Below, one piece after another: positions 36,369 through 39,017 of a stretch of DNA of 39,017 bases. Both the position numbers and the translations under genes were made by a program. Every line of letters begins with the position of its first letter. Within the stretch, counting starts at the first letter, position 1. The stretch comes from Acidobacteriota bacterium (GTDB taxonomy: Bacteria; Acidobacteriota; Terriglobia; Bryobacterales; Bryobacteraceae): NCBI GenBank assembly GCA_026394075.1, contig JAPKYX010000088.1, forward strand, positions 1 through 39,017, given 5' to 3'. The notes beneath the pieces were generated by a model, which searched no databases, was not told where the DNA came from, and saw nothing but the letters and a program-made list of their open reading frames with translations.

Positions 36369-36812
36369 ATGAGCAAACTTTCCAGCTTTTTCGAAGGATC
36401 AGGTACGAACCTCGGCGTCTTCTACCCCAACCACTATCTGCTAGCCACCTTTCCCAACCTGGCCGATGCCCAGAACGCCCAGCACTTCCTCCAGATGTCA
36501 GGCTACGAGGAAGATCGAATGATTTCCGCATCAGGCCGCGACGTCATCAGTTTTTCCGAAGGCCGGGCCGCCGACAACGGATTGGTGGGGCTGCTAATGA
36601 CCGGCCTCTCCCGCCTGATCGGCACGGAAGCCGTCTATGCAGACCAGGACTTGGCGGAAGCCCGCAAGGGGTCGGCCTTCATCGCGGTTCATTGCCCGGA
36701 CGAAAAGAGCAAAGTGCACATCTGGAACTTGCTCGCCCCCCGCAACCCGCTGGTGGCGCGCTACTATACCCTGGCCGGAATTGAACATCTGGCCGGCGAC
36801 CAGGAAAATTAA
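36369..36812 (+). CDS. Small unrecognised cytoplasmic protein
   Basis: A 147-residue protein. It starts MSKLSSFFEGSG with no signal peptide or membrane helix and appears alpha/beta (YLLATFPNLADAQNAQHFLQMSGYEEDRMISASGRDVISF). The segment GLVGLLMTGLSRLIGTEAVYADQDLAEARKGSAFIAVHCPDEKS suggests a second strand-helix unit, perhaps a duplicated ferredoxin-like fold, as in small stress proteins. No family is recognised. ATG at 36369 has GGAG upstream. Its relation to the flanking permeases and nrdJ is unclear; it is on the same strand as both. Confidence 0.65.
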   Translation: MSKLSSFFEGSGTNLGVFYPNHYLLATFPNLADAQNAQHFLQMSGYEEDRMISASGRDVISFSEGRAADNGLVGLLMTGLSRLIGTEAVYADQDLAEARKGSAFIAVHCPDEKSKVHIWNLLAPRNPLVARYYTLAGIEHLAGDQEN

Positions 36813-36891
36813 TTGTCCCAACCCCTGGACAGCGTTTCCCGCTTTCTCTCGGTCGGGCAGACTCACCGAATCGTAACCTGATGTACGGCAT

Positions 36892-36925
36892 GTAGATATA
36901 GTTCTTGACGTACCACTACATATTG
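36892..36925 (+). promoter_or_regulatory. Candidate nrdJ promoter with NrdR-like boxes
   Basis: Two AT-rich 10-mers, GTAGATATAG (36892-36901) and CTACATATTG (36916-36925), each match eight of ten positions of the NrdR-box core (CTATATATAG). They flank a TTGACG -35 (36905-36910) with CATGAT as a weak -10 (36929-36934). NrdR represses ribonucleotide reductase genes, but its boxes are usually about 31 bp apart; here they are 24 bp apart. Confidence 0.3.
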
Positions 36926-37009
36926 GGGCATGATTACGAACGGGTGCGATCGGGGTCTAGGGGATCCCCTTGCGCCTTCTCAGGCAAAAAATAAGAGGTT
37001 TTCAGCATC

Positions 37010-39017
<2,008 letters not shown>

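Noticed and set aside
36813-37009. Cobalamin riboswitch upstream of B12-dependent nrdJ
   Set aside because: The leader is only about 200 bases including the promoter, and I see no B12-box (GCCACTG-like) sequence; only a short palindrome is present.

Overview
The window is GC-rich bacterial DNA with dense coding. Gene content and protein flavour (class II B12-dependent ribonucleotide reductase, tandem MacB-type permeases without an ATPase, large SpoIIE-type phosphatase with PDZ and membrane domains, many GTG/TTG starts) suggest an Acidobacteriota of the Solibacter/Bryobacter type. This placement is inferred from protein character alone.

Layout. (1) 61-3586: xseA converges on guaB; guaB has an in-frame TAG at a conserved Tyr codon and sits behind an XRE regulator with a perfect palindrome upstream. 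(2) 3804-3941: tRNA-Leu(CAG) and its terminator. (3) 4042-12369: a secreted DUF6702-like protein, an M1 metallopeptidase, dnaB, a ribBA whose GTP cyclohydrolase II half is degenerate, and a membrane PDZ-GAF-SpoIIE phosphatase. (4) 12609-26844: a compact, single-strand head-and-tail gene cluster (terminase, portal, scaffold-like, P22-type coat, connectors, tail tube, a chaperone pair joined by a canonical -1 slippery site, very short tape-measure-like protein, two related distal-tail proteins, giant tail hub). It has no integrase, repressor, replication or lysis gene, so it resembles a gene-transfer-agent or domesticated prophage more than an intact phage. (5) 26894-30812: Wzt-like ABC ATPase, M24 peptidase and a GH31-like protein lacking its catalytic core, overlapping or closely spaced. 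(6) 30885-31474: a secreted peroxiredoxin whose peroxidatic Cys codon is TGA, followed at the right distance by a SECIS-like hairpin: a probable selenoprotein. (7) 31788-36812: GAF-ANTAR regulator, YheT-type hydrolase, two equal-length MacB-like permeases, a small unrecognised protein. (8) 37010-end: class II nrdJ, cut by the window edge.

Three non-standard decoding situations occur: a probable Sec-TGA (peroxiredoxin), a probable programmed -1 frameshift (tail chaperones), and an unexplained TAG (guaB). The first two have the expected sequence signals; the third has none and looks like a mutation or sequence error.
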